The notes beneath the pieces were generated by a model, which did not search any database, was not told the origin of the DNA, and saw only the letters and a list, made by a program, of their open reading frames with translations. From Pelomonas sp047654805 (GTDB lineage: Bacteria; Pseudomonadota; Gammaproteobacteria; Burkholderiales; Burkholderiaceae_C): a stretch of 64,000 nt of DNA. Every line of letters starts with the position of its first letter. The stretch's first letter is position 1. The DNA lies in the NCBI RefSeq assembly GCF_047654805.1, contig NZ_JASGIV010000001.1, positions 3,844,001 to 3,908,000 on the forward strand. The letters run 5' to 3'. Below are positions 31,413 through 39,699 of the stretch, piece after piece. The position numbers were made by a program, and so were the translations under genes.

Positions 31413-33770
31413 TCACCGGCAGAAGAGCGTGCCCAGGTCGGGCAGATCATCGCTGTCGCGCGTGGGCGGCAGCACGAGTTCGAACTGGCACTGGCCGTCA
31501 CCCTCGCCCCGCCAACGGACCTGGACGATGTTGCGGCCCGGGGCCAGTGCGGCCACGTAGGCGCGGCCGTTGAGTCCGACGGGGAATTGACGCGACTGGC
31601 CCGCAGGCTGCAGCAGCGCTCCAGGTGGAAGCGGAAGACCGGTCATATCGATGAGCGTCAACGTGGCTGAGCGGCCTCGCTGCACCGGGAATTCGATGCG
31701 TGCGGCGCTGCGGGCCGCCGGCGTGAGCCTGATCTCCAGTGCCTGCAGCTCGGCGTCCATGGGCAGGTCGGATGCGTCGATGCCGACACGGTTGGACTGA
31801 TAGCCGCGCAGACCGCTGACGAAGGCGCGGCCGCGTGCGTCGGTCCGGGCGACGAGCTGGTTGTCCTGCAGCACGCGCACGCCCTCATAGCCGCCGACGT
31901 CGACGACGGCAATGCCGCCCTCGATGCGTCGCCCTGCGAACAAGCTGCCGTCCAGCCACGCCAGCCCGCCCGAGACGCCAGCGCGGGCCTCGACGTCGCT
32001 GCCACGCCGCGCGACGCCACCGCTGAAGATGGCGTGCTCACCCTGCCACTGTGCCTGGGCAAGCTGGCGACGGCTGCTCTCGGCCATCAGCTGGTAGCCC
32101 AGACCAGTGCCGAAGGCCGGGTTGCGCTGCAACTGCGCCTGCAGGACGGTTTCGTGGCCACCGCTGGCGCTGGCGCTGGCGCTGGGCTGGCGCTGTACGC
32201 CGACACTGGTGCCATGGCGGGCGTCCAGCGCGCGCGACCAGGTCAGGCCAATGCTGCTGCCGCCCCCGCCAGGAGCGAGGTCGCGAAAGACAATGAGGCC
32301 GATGTAGCCCAGGCCACCAAAGTCGCGGCTGTAGTTGAGCTGGGCGATCCTGCTTTCGATACTGCCGCCGCGCTGCCGCGCGAAGCTCATGCCGAAGGAA
32401 TGCCCCGCCCAGGATGTGCCAACGGCGGCTGTCAGCACAGTGCGCGCGGCATTGGCGTCCGTCTGGCCGACCTGGATGAAGCGTGGACTGGCGTGGCGCA
32501 GCAGCACGCTGCCACTCCAGTCGCGCGCCTGGCGATCCATGCCGGCGGACAGCATCCAGCCCGTGCCACGCTCGTCGGAACGGCTGGCCACGGCCGAAGC
32601 CATGGCCGTGCCGAGGCTGGGCCACAGCAGCCAGCCGGTGGCGCCCGCGGCTTGGCGTCCGCCGCTGGCCTCCAGGCGCAGTTCGCGCGTGAAGCGCTCC
32701 GTGATGCCCCGCCTCTGCGTCACACCAGCCAGCAAGCCGCCGTATTGGTTGCTGGCCGATCCGTAGTCCCTGCGCTCGACGCCGATGTCAACGCCCATGG
32801 CGGTCAAGCCGGGCTTGAGCAGCGCGGGACTCACGTAGTACGGGGTCACGACGACCTGCTCGCGGCCAAGCAGATCCCGCACGACGGTGCGGATCTCGCC
32901 CTGGCCGGTGACGACGGGCAGCTCGCTCAGGTCGAAAGGGCCTGCCTGCAGACGGCTCTGCAGGCGCTGACCGTTGTTGACGTAGACGTCCAGCGTGGAA
33001 GGCAGCGCCGCCTCGCCACGCAACGCCGGCAGCGGAAAGCTGAGGAAGCCAGGCTGCAGGGAAAAGTCCGTGCCCCACTGCACGCCGCCATAGCGCAGCG
33101 CGCGGCCCCAGGCGCCAGCCTGGCTGATGTTGTCACCCACGCGCAGACGGGTCAGGCGGACGGGGTCATCGAGCTGCCAGCGCGTGTCCAGCCGCACGCC
33201 GCGACCCGCGCTGCGCAGCAGCCCGCTGCTGCTGAAGTCGCCCCGTGGGCCGAACAGGCCTGCCTCCCAAAGCGCATCGGCCGCGCTGCGACTGCGCGAG
33301 CTGTTCTGCCATTGCGCGTCATAGTTGACGAAGGGCGCCCAGACCGAGGGCTGTGTCACGCGCGGCTTGCTGGCGGCCAAGTCCAGACTCTGGCCGACGA
33401 AGGCGGACGCTGGCGCGTCCAGCTCCAACGTCTGGCTGGCTTCGTCGATGCGCCAGCGCAGTGGGCCAGCTGTGGCCAGCAGCACATGGGTCTCGCCGTC
33501 GATGACGCGCGGCGCGCCACCGGTGGGCAGGCGCAGATGCATCTCGTCCCAGTTGGACTGCGGAATGGCCAGACCCTCGCTGAGGCGCACGGCGCGAAGC
33601 ATGCCCTCCTGCGGCACGCCATTGACCTTCAGCGCCAGCAGCAGGGTTTCGCCCCAGTTCACGAGGGAATCGGGGCGTGGTGTCTGCGCGGTAGCCGTGG
33701 CGGCGATCAGCAGTGCGGCCAAAGCCGCCAGGCTCCGGCGAATGTCAGGGCTTGGCCCCGGCAGCGTCAT
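31413..33770 (-). CDS. archaic-type outer membrane usher
   Basis: A 785-residue usher, the beta-barrel pore through which chaperone-bound pilus subunits are assembled. A signal peptide (ending near ATATAQ) precedes a PapC N-like domain, the long barrel region with repeats of aromatic beta strands, a middle domain, and a C-terminal segment with GRAYVAALAPGRNIVQVRW and conserved cysteines near the end (GQCQFEL ... LFCR). Its sequence type matches ushers paired with SCPU subunits. Its first 26 bp overlap the chaperone gene. Confidence 0.93.
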   Translation of the reverse strand: MTLPGPSPDIRRSLAALAALLIAATATAQTPRPDSLVNWGETLLLALKVNGVPQEGMLRAVRLSEGLAIPQSNWDEMHLRLPTGGAPRVIDGETHVLLATAGPLRWRIDEASQTLELDAPASAFVGQSLDLAASKPRVTQPSVWAPFVNYDAQWQNSSRSRSAADALWEAGLFGPRGDFSSSGLLRSAGRGVRLDTRWQLDDPVRLTRLRVGDNISQAGAWGRALRYGGVQWGTDFSLQPGFLSFPLPALRGEAALPSTLDVYVNNGQRLQSRLQAGPFDLSELPVVTGQGEIRTVVRDLLGREQVVVTPYYVSPALLKPGLTAMGVDIGVERRDYGSASNQYGGLLAGVTQRRGITERFTRELRLEASGGRQAAGATGWLLWPSLGTAMASAVASRSDERGTGWMLSAGMDRQARDWSGSVLLRHASPRFIQVGQTDANAARTVLTAAVGTSWAGHSFGMSFARQRGGSIESRIAQLNYSRDFGGLGYIGLIVFRDLAPGGGGSSIGLTWSRALDARHGTSVGVQRQPSASASASGGHETVLQAQLQRNPAFGTGLGYQLMAESSRRQLAQAQWQGEHAIFSGGVARRGSDVEARAGVSGGLAWLDGSLFAGRRIEGGIAVVDVGGYEGVRVLQDNQLVARTDARGRAFVSGLRGYQSNRVGIDASDLPMDAELQALEIRLTPAARSAARIEFPVQRGRSATLTLIDMTGLPLPPGALLQPAGQSRQFPVGLNGRAYVAALAPGRNIVQVRWRGEGDGQCQFELVLPPTRDSDDLPDLGTLFCR

Positions 33771-34500
33771 TCAGCGCCACCCTCTGCACGCCGTCGTCGG
33801 TCCGCACCTGCAACTGCGTGGCCTGCGCGGCAGCCGGTAGGCGGAAAGTGCGCTGTTCGCCGGGGAAGATGACCGAGTTGCTGCCTTGCTGCGTCACCTT
33901 GGCCAGCGCCTGGCCACTCTCCCCCTGCAGGCTGAGCTCGGCCACCTTGAGGTGGACGTTGCCGGTGTTGGCCACCTGGGCCAGCAGCTCGCCATTGGCG
34001 GCGCGGGTCAGCTTCCACTGCTCACCGCGCTTGACCTGTGCCGGCGCCACGTAGACGGGCACGCGCAGCGCCACGAGCACGCGCACACTACCCGCCACGT
34101 TCATGTCGTCCGACGGGCGCGGCATCGGCACCTCTCGCAGCACGATGCGGTAGGTGCCCTCTTCCGCCCGCTCCTGCGGGCGACGCAGGCCCAGCCGCAG
34201 CACCTGTGTCTGGCCCGGCTGCACAGTGAAGACGGGCGGGTTGACGATGAGGTCCGTCGTGGGGCCGTCCACGTCCAGCCCGCCGACCCGCAGCCAGGCG
34301 ATGGCCTCGGCCTGCATCAGCACGGGCTCCTGGCCGTTGTTCATGACCTGCACGGTGGCGCGGTCATTGGCACGATCGAGCTTGACGTTGACGGGAGTCA
34401 GCGTCACGTCGGCGGCATGCGCCGTCGTCCACAACCAGGACAGCAGGGGAAGTGCCCAGAGGGCCAGCTGCCGCAGCAATCGTGCAGGACGCATCATCAC
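33745..34500 (-). CDS. pilus periplasmic chaperone, PapD-like
   Basis: A 251-residue periplasmic chaperone: signal peptide ending in TAHA, then two immunoglobulin-like domains. LTPVNVKLDRANDRATVQVMNNG contains the N-terminal strand, and the conserved QVLRLGLR and GTYRIVLREVP segments mark the first domain's G1 strand and following strand. It binds SCPU subunits and hands them to the usher. Short spacing to the upstream subunit gene and overlap with the usher gene show a single operon. Confidence 0.92.
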   Translation of the reverse strand: MMMRPARLLRQLALWALPLLSWLWTTAHAADVTLTPVNVKLDRANDRATVQVMNNGQEPVLMQAEAIAWLRVGGLDVDGPTTDLIVNPPVFTVQPGQTQVLRLGLRRPQERAEEGTYRIVLREVPMPRPSDDMNVAGSVRVLVALRVPVYVAPAQVKRGEQWKLTRAANGELLAQVANTGNVHLKVAELSLQGESGQALAKVTQQGSNSVIFPGEQRTFRLPAAAQATQLQVRTDDGVQRVALNDAAGAKP

Positions 34501-34509
34501 TAACCTCCT

Positions 34510-35019
34510 TCAGTAGCTGACTGTGACTGTGACGGTGTCGGTGTAGCTCCCCGGGACGACGTTGGCAAGTGAGGGCAGGCGGCCGTAGATGGTCAGCGTC
34601 TGGGCGCTGCCCGTGCCGGTGCCCGCCGAGGTGCTGCTGCTGGCAGTGCCGTCGCCCCAGACGGTGGAACGACCCGTATCGGTGTAGAGCTGGTAGCCCA
34701 GCGTGTTGCTGCCGCTCTTCATCTTGCGGGTGCTGAAGTTGGATGCGCCGCCAGCGTTCACGCCGGCGTTCAGCGCGATGGTGTACGGCGTGGTGTTCGT
34801 GCACACGACGGTCAACGTGGATGTGGCGTCCAACGGCGTGACGGCGGCCAGAGGGTCGATGCTGGCGCCGAAGTTCAGCGTTGTGCCGGACACCGTGCAG
34901 GAGGTGGTAACGGTGGCCTGAACCTGGAAGGTGTTGCTGGCCGTGCCGGCGCTGGCCAGTGCTGGCAGCAGCAGAGCGATCAGGAAGGGCAGCGGCTTGC
35001 GAAGCTTCAGGATGGTCAT
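34510..35019 (-). CDS. SCPU-domain pilus subunit (probable major pilin)
   Basis: A 169-residue protein with a signal peptide ending near ALASA and one SCPU domain: FQVQATVTTSCTVSGTTLNFGASIDPL, a disulfide pair (the Cys in TTSC and in VVC), and the C-terminal YGRLPS ... GSYTDTVTVTVSY. ATG 35019 has GGAG about nine bases upstream; the longer frame to 35391 is arginine-rich and unsupported. As first gene of the operon it probably encodes the main shaft subunit. Its promoter region would lie in the 423-bp gap that carries the shared dyad. Confidence 0.9.
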   Translation of the reverse strand: MTILKLRKPLPFLIALLLPALASAGTASNTFQVQATVTTSCTVSGTTLNFGASIDPLAAVTPLDATSTLTVVCTNTTPYTIALNAGVNAGGASNFSTRKMKSGSNTLGYQLYTDTGRSTVWGDGTASSSTSAGTGTGSAQTLTIYGRLPSLANVVPGSYTDTVTVTVSY

Positions 35020-35442
35020 CGACAGGTCTCCGGGGTTGATGGGAAGCACTTGCGAGAGGACCGGCGTAACTTGTTGAGCGCCCCAGCCGTTTCTCGACGA
35101 ACGTGATCTTCGAATCAGCACCGTTTTTGCAGCAGCGGGCGATGCCGGTATCACGGCAGCGCGATTTCCGTGAGCTCGCGTAGGGCGATTGCCTACACAC
35201 CGTGGAATCCGTGGCGTAGTTGGCGGCGCGACGACCCTATACGGCCAACTGCGAGCATCTGCGCGGGCGGCGCGGCCGTCAACCGTCGGCGACGATCCCC
35301 CCGCGGGGACTCCTCGCCTAATGCCGCGGCACAACGTTGGGCTGCGGGCTGTCGCCGCTCGAGGTGCTCTCGCGCCGACGCGGAATCTCACCGGCTCGTA
35401 CGCGCGGGCGCCTCTGGCCAGGCTGCGGCCCCTTGCCGGGAT
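35020..35442. other. gene-poor gap upstream of the pilus operon
   Basis: This 423-bp gap between the first SCPU gene and the receiver/GGDEF-like gene contains the GTAGG-N7-CCTAC dyad at 35180-35196 and a 10-bp CCCCGCGGGG palindrome at 35299-35308. Arginine-rich frames that cross it on the plus strand look like GC shadow. I could not find a convincing sigma70 or sigma54 promoter, a riboswitch or an RNA gene in it. It is long enough for a 5' untranslated leader or a small RNA, but nothing visible proves either. Confidence 0.5.
35175..35198. promoter_or_regulatory. shared dyad operator, copy 1 (upstream of pilus operon)
   Basis: CTCGCGTAGG (35175-35184) and GCCTACAC (35191-35198) flank a six-base spacer. 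The core is the inverted repeat GTAGG-N7-CCTAC at 35180-35196, about 160 bp upstream of the first pilus gene. The same 18 specified bases with the same spacing recur at 36359-36382. The half-site length and symmetry suit a NarL/LuxR-type response regulator dimer, and such a regulator is encoded 1.2 kb away. Confidence 0.7.
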
Positions 35443-36282
35443 TCACAAGGCGCCAAAGGCTGTGGCTTCGGCGAGCGTCAGCAGGCCGCGCGGAGACACC
35501 GCGTCTGCAGGAAAGACCGCCATGCCGAGAGCAAGTGCAAGCGTGTACTCCCGGCCGGCGGTGTGGAAGGGCCTGGTCATCAGCGCACCCAGGTGCTGGG
35601 CATGGGCAGCCGCCTGCCCGGCCTGGTCCAGGTGAGCCAGCACGAAGGCGAACTGGTCGGTGGCGCTGCGGGCCACGATGTCGGCCTCGCCGCTGGCTTC
35701 CCGCAGTCGGTCGGCGACCTGCAGGGCCAGCGCGTCGGAGATGTCGGCCGGCAGCTCCGCCAGACCGGCCAGGCGCAGCACGTAGACCGCCAGGTCGACA
35801 CCGTCATACGTGGCAGCGCGGGCAGCCTCTCCCAGGCGTTCGCACAGGGCAGAGGCACCGTACAGGCCGGTCAGGCCGTCCCGCAGCACGGCGACGGGCT
35901 TCTCTTCCTCCGCGGCATCAGCCTCGGGCAGCAACTCGAGCAGGTCGCCGAACAGAGTCTCCAGCCCGCTGGCTTTGTCGTAGAAGGCGTCGGCGCCAGC
36001 GTCCAGGCAGGCACGGCGGTAGGCGTCGTAGTCCTCGCAGGTCAGCACGGCAATGCGGCCGGCGTAACCCGACTGCCGCAGTTCACGAACCAGGCTTAGG
36101 CCGGATCCGCTGGCCAGGGACAGATCCATCAGCACGACGTCGGGTGAGGTCCAGCGGATCAGGCCGAAGGCCTGCTGCTGCCCGGCAGCCTCGCCGACGA
36201 CGCGCATCCCAGGCATGGCTTCCAGTCGGCGCACCAGCAGGCGGCGGATGGAAGTGGAGTCTTCGACGAGGAATATGTTCAT
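35443..36282 (-). CDS. response regulator with degenerate GGDEF-like domain
   Basis: A 279-residue protein starting MNIFLVEDSTSIRRLL. Residues 1-118 are a receiver domain with the phospho-acceptor in VVLMDLSLASG and a Lys in FYDKAS. The C-terminal part starts like a diguanylate cyclase (RDGLTGLYGASALCERL), but the GGDEF signature reads SATDQFAF and the metal-binding Asp region is not preserved, so cyclase activity is unlikely. ATG 36282 has GAGG nine bases upstream; ATG 36291 is possible. It lies between the pilus operon and the NarL-type regulator, with a dyad 75 bp upstream. Confidence 0.82.
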   Translation of the reverse strand: MNIFLVEDSTSIRRLLVRRLEAMPGMRVVGEAAGQQQAFGLIRWTSPDVVLMDLSLASGSGLSLVRELRQSGYAGRIAVLTCEDYDAYRRACLDAGADAFYDKASGLETLFGDLLELLPEADAAEEEKPVAVLRDGLTGLYGASALCERLGEAARAATYDGVDLAVYVLRLAGLAELPADISDALALQVADRLREASGEADIVARSATDQFAFVLAHLDQAGQAAAHAQHLGALMTRPFHTAGREYTLALALGMAVFPADAVSPRGLLTLAEATAFGAL

Positions 36283-36358
36283 GGCCACCATCCTCGTCGC
36301 GGCACGTCCCGGGCGGCAGGGGGCGATGCCGCGAGCCCGAGGGCGGCTTTCCCCCGAC

Positions 36359-36382
36359 CTCGCGTAGGTGATTTGCCTACAC
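36359..36382. promoter_or_regulatory. shared dyad operator, copy 2 (upstream of receiver/GGDEF-like gene)
   Basis: CTCGCGTAGG (36359-36368) and GCCTACAC (36375-36382) enclose six bases; the core GTAGG-N7-CCTAC is at 36364-36380. It lies about 77 bp upstream of the receiver/degenerate GGDEF start, in the 120-129 bp gap after the LuxR-type regulator. It matches copy 1 in every specified position outside the spacer. Confidence 0.7.
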
Positions 36383-36411
36383 GGGCGGCCCGGCGGTAGT
36401 GATCACCTCCG

Positions 36412-37047
36412 TCACAGGCCCGTCAAGCCATGCTGGACGCAGTACTTCGTCAGCTCTGTGTTGTTGGCCCAGCCGGCCTTCTCCAAGATGCGCGCACGGT
36501 AGCTGCCCACCGTCTTGACCGACAGGTGCATGGCTTGTGCAATCTGCGCCGGCGTGCGGCCCGCGGCGATGAGCAGCATGACACGGTGTTCCTGGGCCGA
36601 AAGCTGCTCGTGCGGCAGTGCATCGGGGGCCTTGCCACTAAGTAGGGCGAGCAAGTGGTCGGCCATCGACGAGGTGACATAACGTCCACCCTCAGACAGC
36701 CGGCGCAGCGCCACGCGCAGCTCGTCCGCCGCGCGGTCCTTGGGCAAGTAGCCACTGGCGCCCATCTGCATCAGCCGTGCCGCATAGGCGGCCTCGGCGT
36801 TGAGGCTCAGCACAAGCAGCGGCACGCCGGGCAGCGCCCGCAGCAGGCGGTTGGCACCCTCAGTGCCCTGGGCGTCGGGCAAGGACAGGTCCAGCGTGAT
36901 GAGGTCAGGCCGCCCCAGCTTGGCACAGTCCAGCGCCGCCGCGATGCTCGATACCTCATCGATCTCCGCGTGGGGCCACTCCTGGCGTACAAGCTGGACG
37001 ATGCCCATGCGCATCAGTGGGTGGTCGTCGACGATGAGCACTCTCAT
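36412..37047 (-). CDS. NarL/LuxR-type response regulator
   Basis: A 211-residue two-domain regulator. The receiver starts MRVLIVDDHPLMRMG, carries the phosphorylation site in LITLDLSLPDAQG and the conserved Lys in GYLPKD. The C-terminal LuxR helix-turn-helix (AQIAQAMHLSVKTVGSYRARILEKAGWANNTEL) has the typical recognition helix. ATG 37047 overlaps the kinase stop as ATGA, so the two form an operon and are the likely cognate pair. It is the best candidate to bind the two GTAGG dyads. Confidence 0.94.
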   Translation of the reverse strand: MRVLIVDDHPLMRMGIVQLVRQEWPHAEIDEVSSIAAALDCAKLGRPDLITLDLSLPDAQGTEGANRLLRALPGVPLLVLSLNAEAAYAARLMQMGASGYLPKDRAADELRVALRRLSEGGRYVTSSMADHLLALLSGKAPDALPHEQLSAQEHRVMLLIAAGRTPAQIAQAMHLSVKTVGSYRARILEKAGWANNTELTKYCVQHGLTGL

Positions 37048-38441
37048 AGCCAAGCCTCCCTCTCATCCTCGGCGACCTCGGGCGTCGGAGCTTCCAGCGG
37101 CAGCCAGACGCTCACGCGCGTGCCCCCCCCCGGGTCCGGGCCGAAGTCGAATGTGCCGCCGGCCAGTGCGGCGCGCTCGCGCATGCCCCGCAGACCGGAG
37201 GCATCGGCGCGCGTGTCGCCAGGTCCTCGGCCGTTGTCGACCACTTCAAGCTCAAAGCCCTCACGCCCGTCCCGCACACGCCGATGGCCGCCCACGCGCA
37301 ACACCGTCGCGGCGGCGTGCCGCAACACGTTGGTACAAGCCTCCTGCACGATGCGGAACAATGGGTTGGCCTGGCAGGACGCGAGGGCTTCCACGCCGGA
37401 CAGCTCCAGGGTCGTCGTCAGGCCCGACTGGCGCTGCAGCTTCTGCAGGTAATGACCCAGCGCAGCCTCCAAGCCCAGCTCATCCAGCAACGGAGGCCGC
37501 AACGCGGCGGAGATGTTGCGGGCGGCACGTATGGATTCATCTGCCATACCCTGCAGCTCATCCAGCAGCGGCTCCCCATGCGGCGCGAGCTTGGCGCGCA
37601 GCGAGATCACCAGCATCTTGATGGCAGTCCCCGCCTGGCCGACCTGATCGTGCACCTCACGCGCGAGACGGCGCCGCTCGACCTCGACGCCCCGGTCCAG
37701 CTCAGAGGCAAAGCTACGGATACGCACCAGCGCACGACTCAACGCCTCGGTACGCTGCGCCACCTTTCGCTCCAGGCCGGAGTTGACATTGCGCAGCGCC
37801 GACTCTGCACGATCGCGCAGGCGCCGCTCACGCAGCATCAACGCCAGTGCCAGTGCCAGCGTAGCGAGGCCCACGCCGGGCAACAACAACATCAACCGCG
37901 TCGTGCGATCTTGAACCTGCTGGGTGACCGCATCGGCCGCGGAGACACGATCTTGCTGCTCACTCGCCAGCCCCTTGATCTCGGCGCGCAACTCGTCCAT
38001 TACGCGCTTGCCTTCGACATAGGCGCTCAGGTCTCGAGTCATGTCATACCCTGCTACCAGGCGCCGCTCGATGGTGGCCTTGGTCTGCGCCAAGCGACGG
38101 TCGATGAGGGCGTCCAGCCGCTGCAGCGCGGCCAGACTGGCACCGGTCACCGCAAGGCTTTGGCGGAGGCCGACGCGCAGCTTGCCCAGTTCGGCCAGCG
38201 CGTCGTTGTACGGGCGCAGGAAAGACTGCTGGCCGGTGATGATGAAGCCGCGCTGGCCGGTCTCAACGTCGACCAGCAAGGTGAGCAGCCGCTGGAGATC
38301 AGTCTGCACCCGAAGCGCCAAACTTCGTTCGGTGTCTCGCTGCACCAGCGTTCCCAGGCTCTGCGAGGCGCCCACGGCAGTACCGACGAATGCCACGAAG
38401 GCCGCCACCAACAGGCTGGACGGAAGCCAGGAATAGCGCAT
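37044..38441 (-). CDS. CHASE3-type sensor histidine kinase, NarX/DegS family
   Basis: A 465-residue membrane kinase. Residues about 1-28 form the first helix. A periplasmic CHASE3 domain follows (DVETGQRGFIITGQQSFLRPY is its signature), then a second helix near LLLPGVGLATLALALAL, a coiled coil, a HisKA_3 domain with the phospho-histidine in RRLAREVHDQVGQAG, and an HATPase domain with the N box IVQEACTNVLRHA and G box ASGLRGMRERA. ATG 38441 is chosen since the longer frame adds only basic residues. It is co-transcribed with the LuxR-type regulator downstream. Confidence 0.93.
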   Translation of the reverse strand: MRYSWLPSSLLVAAFVAFVGTAVGASQSLGTLVQRDTERSLALRVQTDLQRLLTLLVDVETGQRGFIITGQQSFLRPYNDALAELGKLRVGLRQSLAVTGASLAALQRLDALIDRRLAQTKATIERRLVAGYDMTRDLSAYVEGKRVMDELRAEIKGLASEQQDRVSAADAVTQQVQDRTTRLMLLLPGVGLATLALALALMLRERRLRDRAESALRNVNSGLERKVAQRTEALSRALVRIRSFASELDRGVEVERRRLAREVHDQVGQAGTAIKMLVISLRAKLAPHGEPLLDELQGMADESIRAARNISAALRPPLLDELGLEAALGHYLQKLQRQSGLTTTLELSGVEALASCQANPLFRIVQEACTNVLRHAAATVLRVGGHRRVRDGREGFELEVVDNGRGPGDTRADASGLRGMRERAALAGGTFDFGPDPGGGTRVSVWLPLEAPTPEVAEDEREAWL

Positions 38442-38654
38442 GCTTGCCTTGCAGCAATACCACAACCTGTGGGCCTGCCGATGGCGCCCGCACCGGCGCC
38501 TCGCGATCATGGCAAACGGAGCCCACGCCTACCCATACTGGGCCACCCGTGGGCATCTCTAGCACCCATTCCGGGTAACGTCGTTAGGCTATGGCCCCCT
38601 GGAGAAAAAATCAAGCCACCCTCCACGGCAGCTGACCATCCCGTTAGGGCCAGA

Positions 38655-39692
38655 TCAGAACAGCTCGACGTCGCTGAGCTGTGCAGCTTCCTGGATGACG
38701 CCGCTGGCGACCAGGGCCGCGTAGTTGTGCACCTGATTCCGGCCGTGAGCCTTGGCGTGATAGACGGCCTTGTCGGCGCGTTCGAACGCTGCAGCCGGCG
38801 CGTCGCCGGCGCGCACCTCGGTGAAGCCGATGCTGACCGTGATGCGGCCGACCTGCGGAAACACGTAGCGCTCGGTGTTCACGCGCAGCCGCTCGAAGGC
38901 CTCGCCGGCGTGAATCTCCTCGTCACAGCGAATCAGCACGACAAACTCCTCGCCGCCGAAGCGGTAGAGCAGGTCGTGGAAACGGAAGGAGCCGCGCATC
39001 AGTCGAGACAGCAGCAGCAGCACCTCGTCGCCGATCAGGTGGCCGAACCGGTCGTTGACTGACTTGAAGTGATCGATGTCTATGACGCCCAGTACGTAAT
39101 GCGGCGTGGCCGTCTCGTGGCGGCGGTCCTCGGCCTCGTGTCTGACCTCGTGCCGGGACGGGATGTCCGACAGAACCTTCAGAAAGCTCTCATCGAAGGT
39201 CTTGCGGTTCAGCAGCCCCGTCAGCGTGTCCCGCTCGGAGTAGTCGAGCAGGCCCTGGAAGTTGTGATAAATCCGCAGCACGCTGCTGACCATGCGCTGC
39301 GCACCCGTGCCCAGGCGGCGCGTGGAGAGGATCTCGATGACTCCGATGACATCACGCTCGGTCGCGATTGGGAACAGGTAGAGCCACTGCCCGCCCTGCG
39401 CCACCTGGGTGACGGCGCGGCTGCGCATGGCCTCCAGGCGCAGCGGATGCGCAGTGGCCAGCGGCAACGCCGTGGGCTTGGCCCACAGCGGGTCGGCCGA
39501 TGCCACGGCGTCACCTGCACGCAGGTGGGCACGGGTCAGCCAGCGCTCCTCACCAGGCTCACCGACGCAGCGGTAGATGGCTACCGACTCCGGCTCCAGA
39601 AGGTCGCGCAAGGCCATGACCAGTGTGACGTCCATGACGTCGCGGTCACGGAACCCGGTCAACTCGGCGAGGTGATCGACAACCTGGGACAT
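38655..39692 (-). CDS. GAF-GGDEF diguanylate cyclase
   Basis: A 345-residue cytosolic protein. The N-terminal ~150 residues look like a GAF sensor domain. A GGDEF domain follows with DTLTGLLNRKTF, the metal-binding IDIDHFKSVNDRFGHLIGDEVL and an intact RFGGEEFVVL active site. RFHD lies five residues before GGEEF, the classic inhibitory I-site (RxxD), so product feedback is expected. It should make cyclic di-GMP. It starts 7 bp after the chpA stop on the same strand and is therefore likely part of the Pil-Chp transcript. Confidence 0.93.
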   Translation of the reverse strand: MSQVVDHLAELTGFRDRDVMDVTLVMALRDLLEPESVAIYRCVGEPGEERWLTRAHLRAGDAVASADPLWAKPTALPLATAHPLRLEAMRSRAVTQVAQGGQWLYLFPIATERDVIGVIEILSTRRLGTGAQRMVSSVLRIYHNFQGLLDYSERDTLTGLLNRKTFDESFLKVLSDIPSRHEVRHEAEDRRHETATPHYVLGVIDIDHFKSVNDRFGHLIGDEVLLLLSRLMRGSFRFHDLLYRFGGEEFVVLIRCDEEIHAGEAFERLRVNTERYVFPQVGRITVSIGFTEVRAGDAPAAAFERADKAVYHAKAHGRNQVHNYAALVASGVIQEAAQLSDVELF

Positions 39693-39699
39693 GGGATGC

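Noticed and set aside
35170..36371. Plus-strand frames of 309 and 344 codons across the gap upstream of the pilus operon
   Set aside because: They are Arg/Gln-rich, overlap the receiver/GGDEF-like gene antisense and lack motifs. I regard the 35020-35442 part as noncoding.
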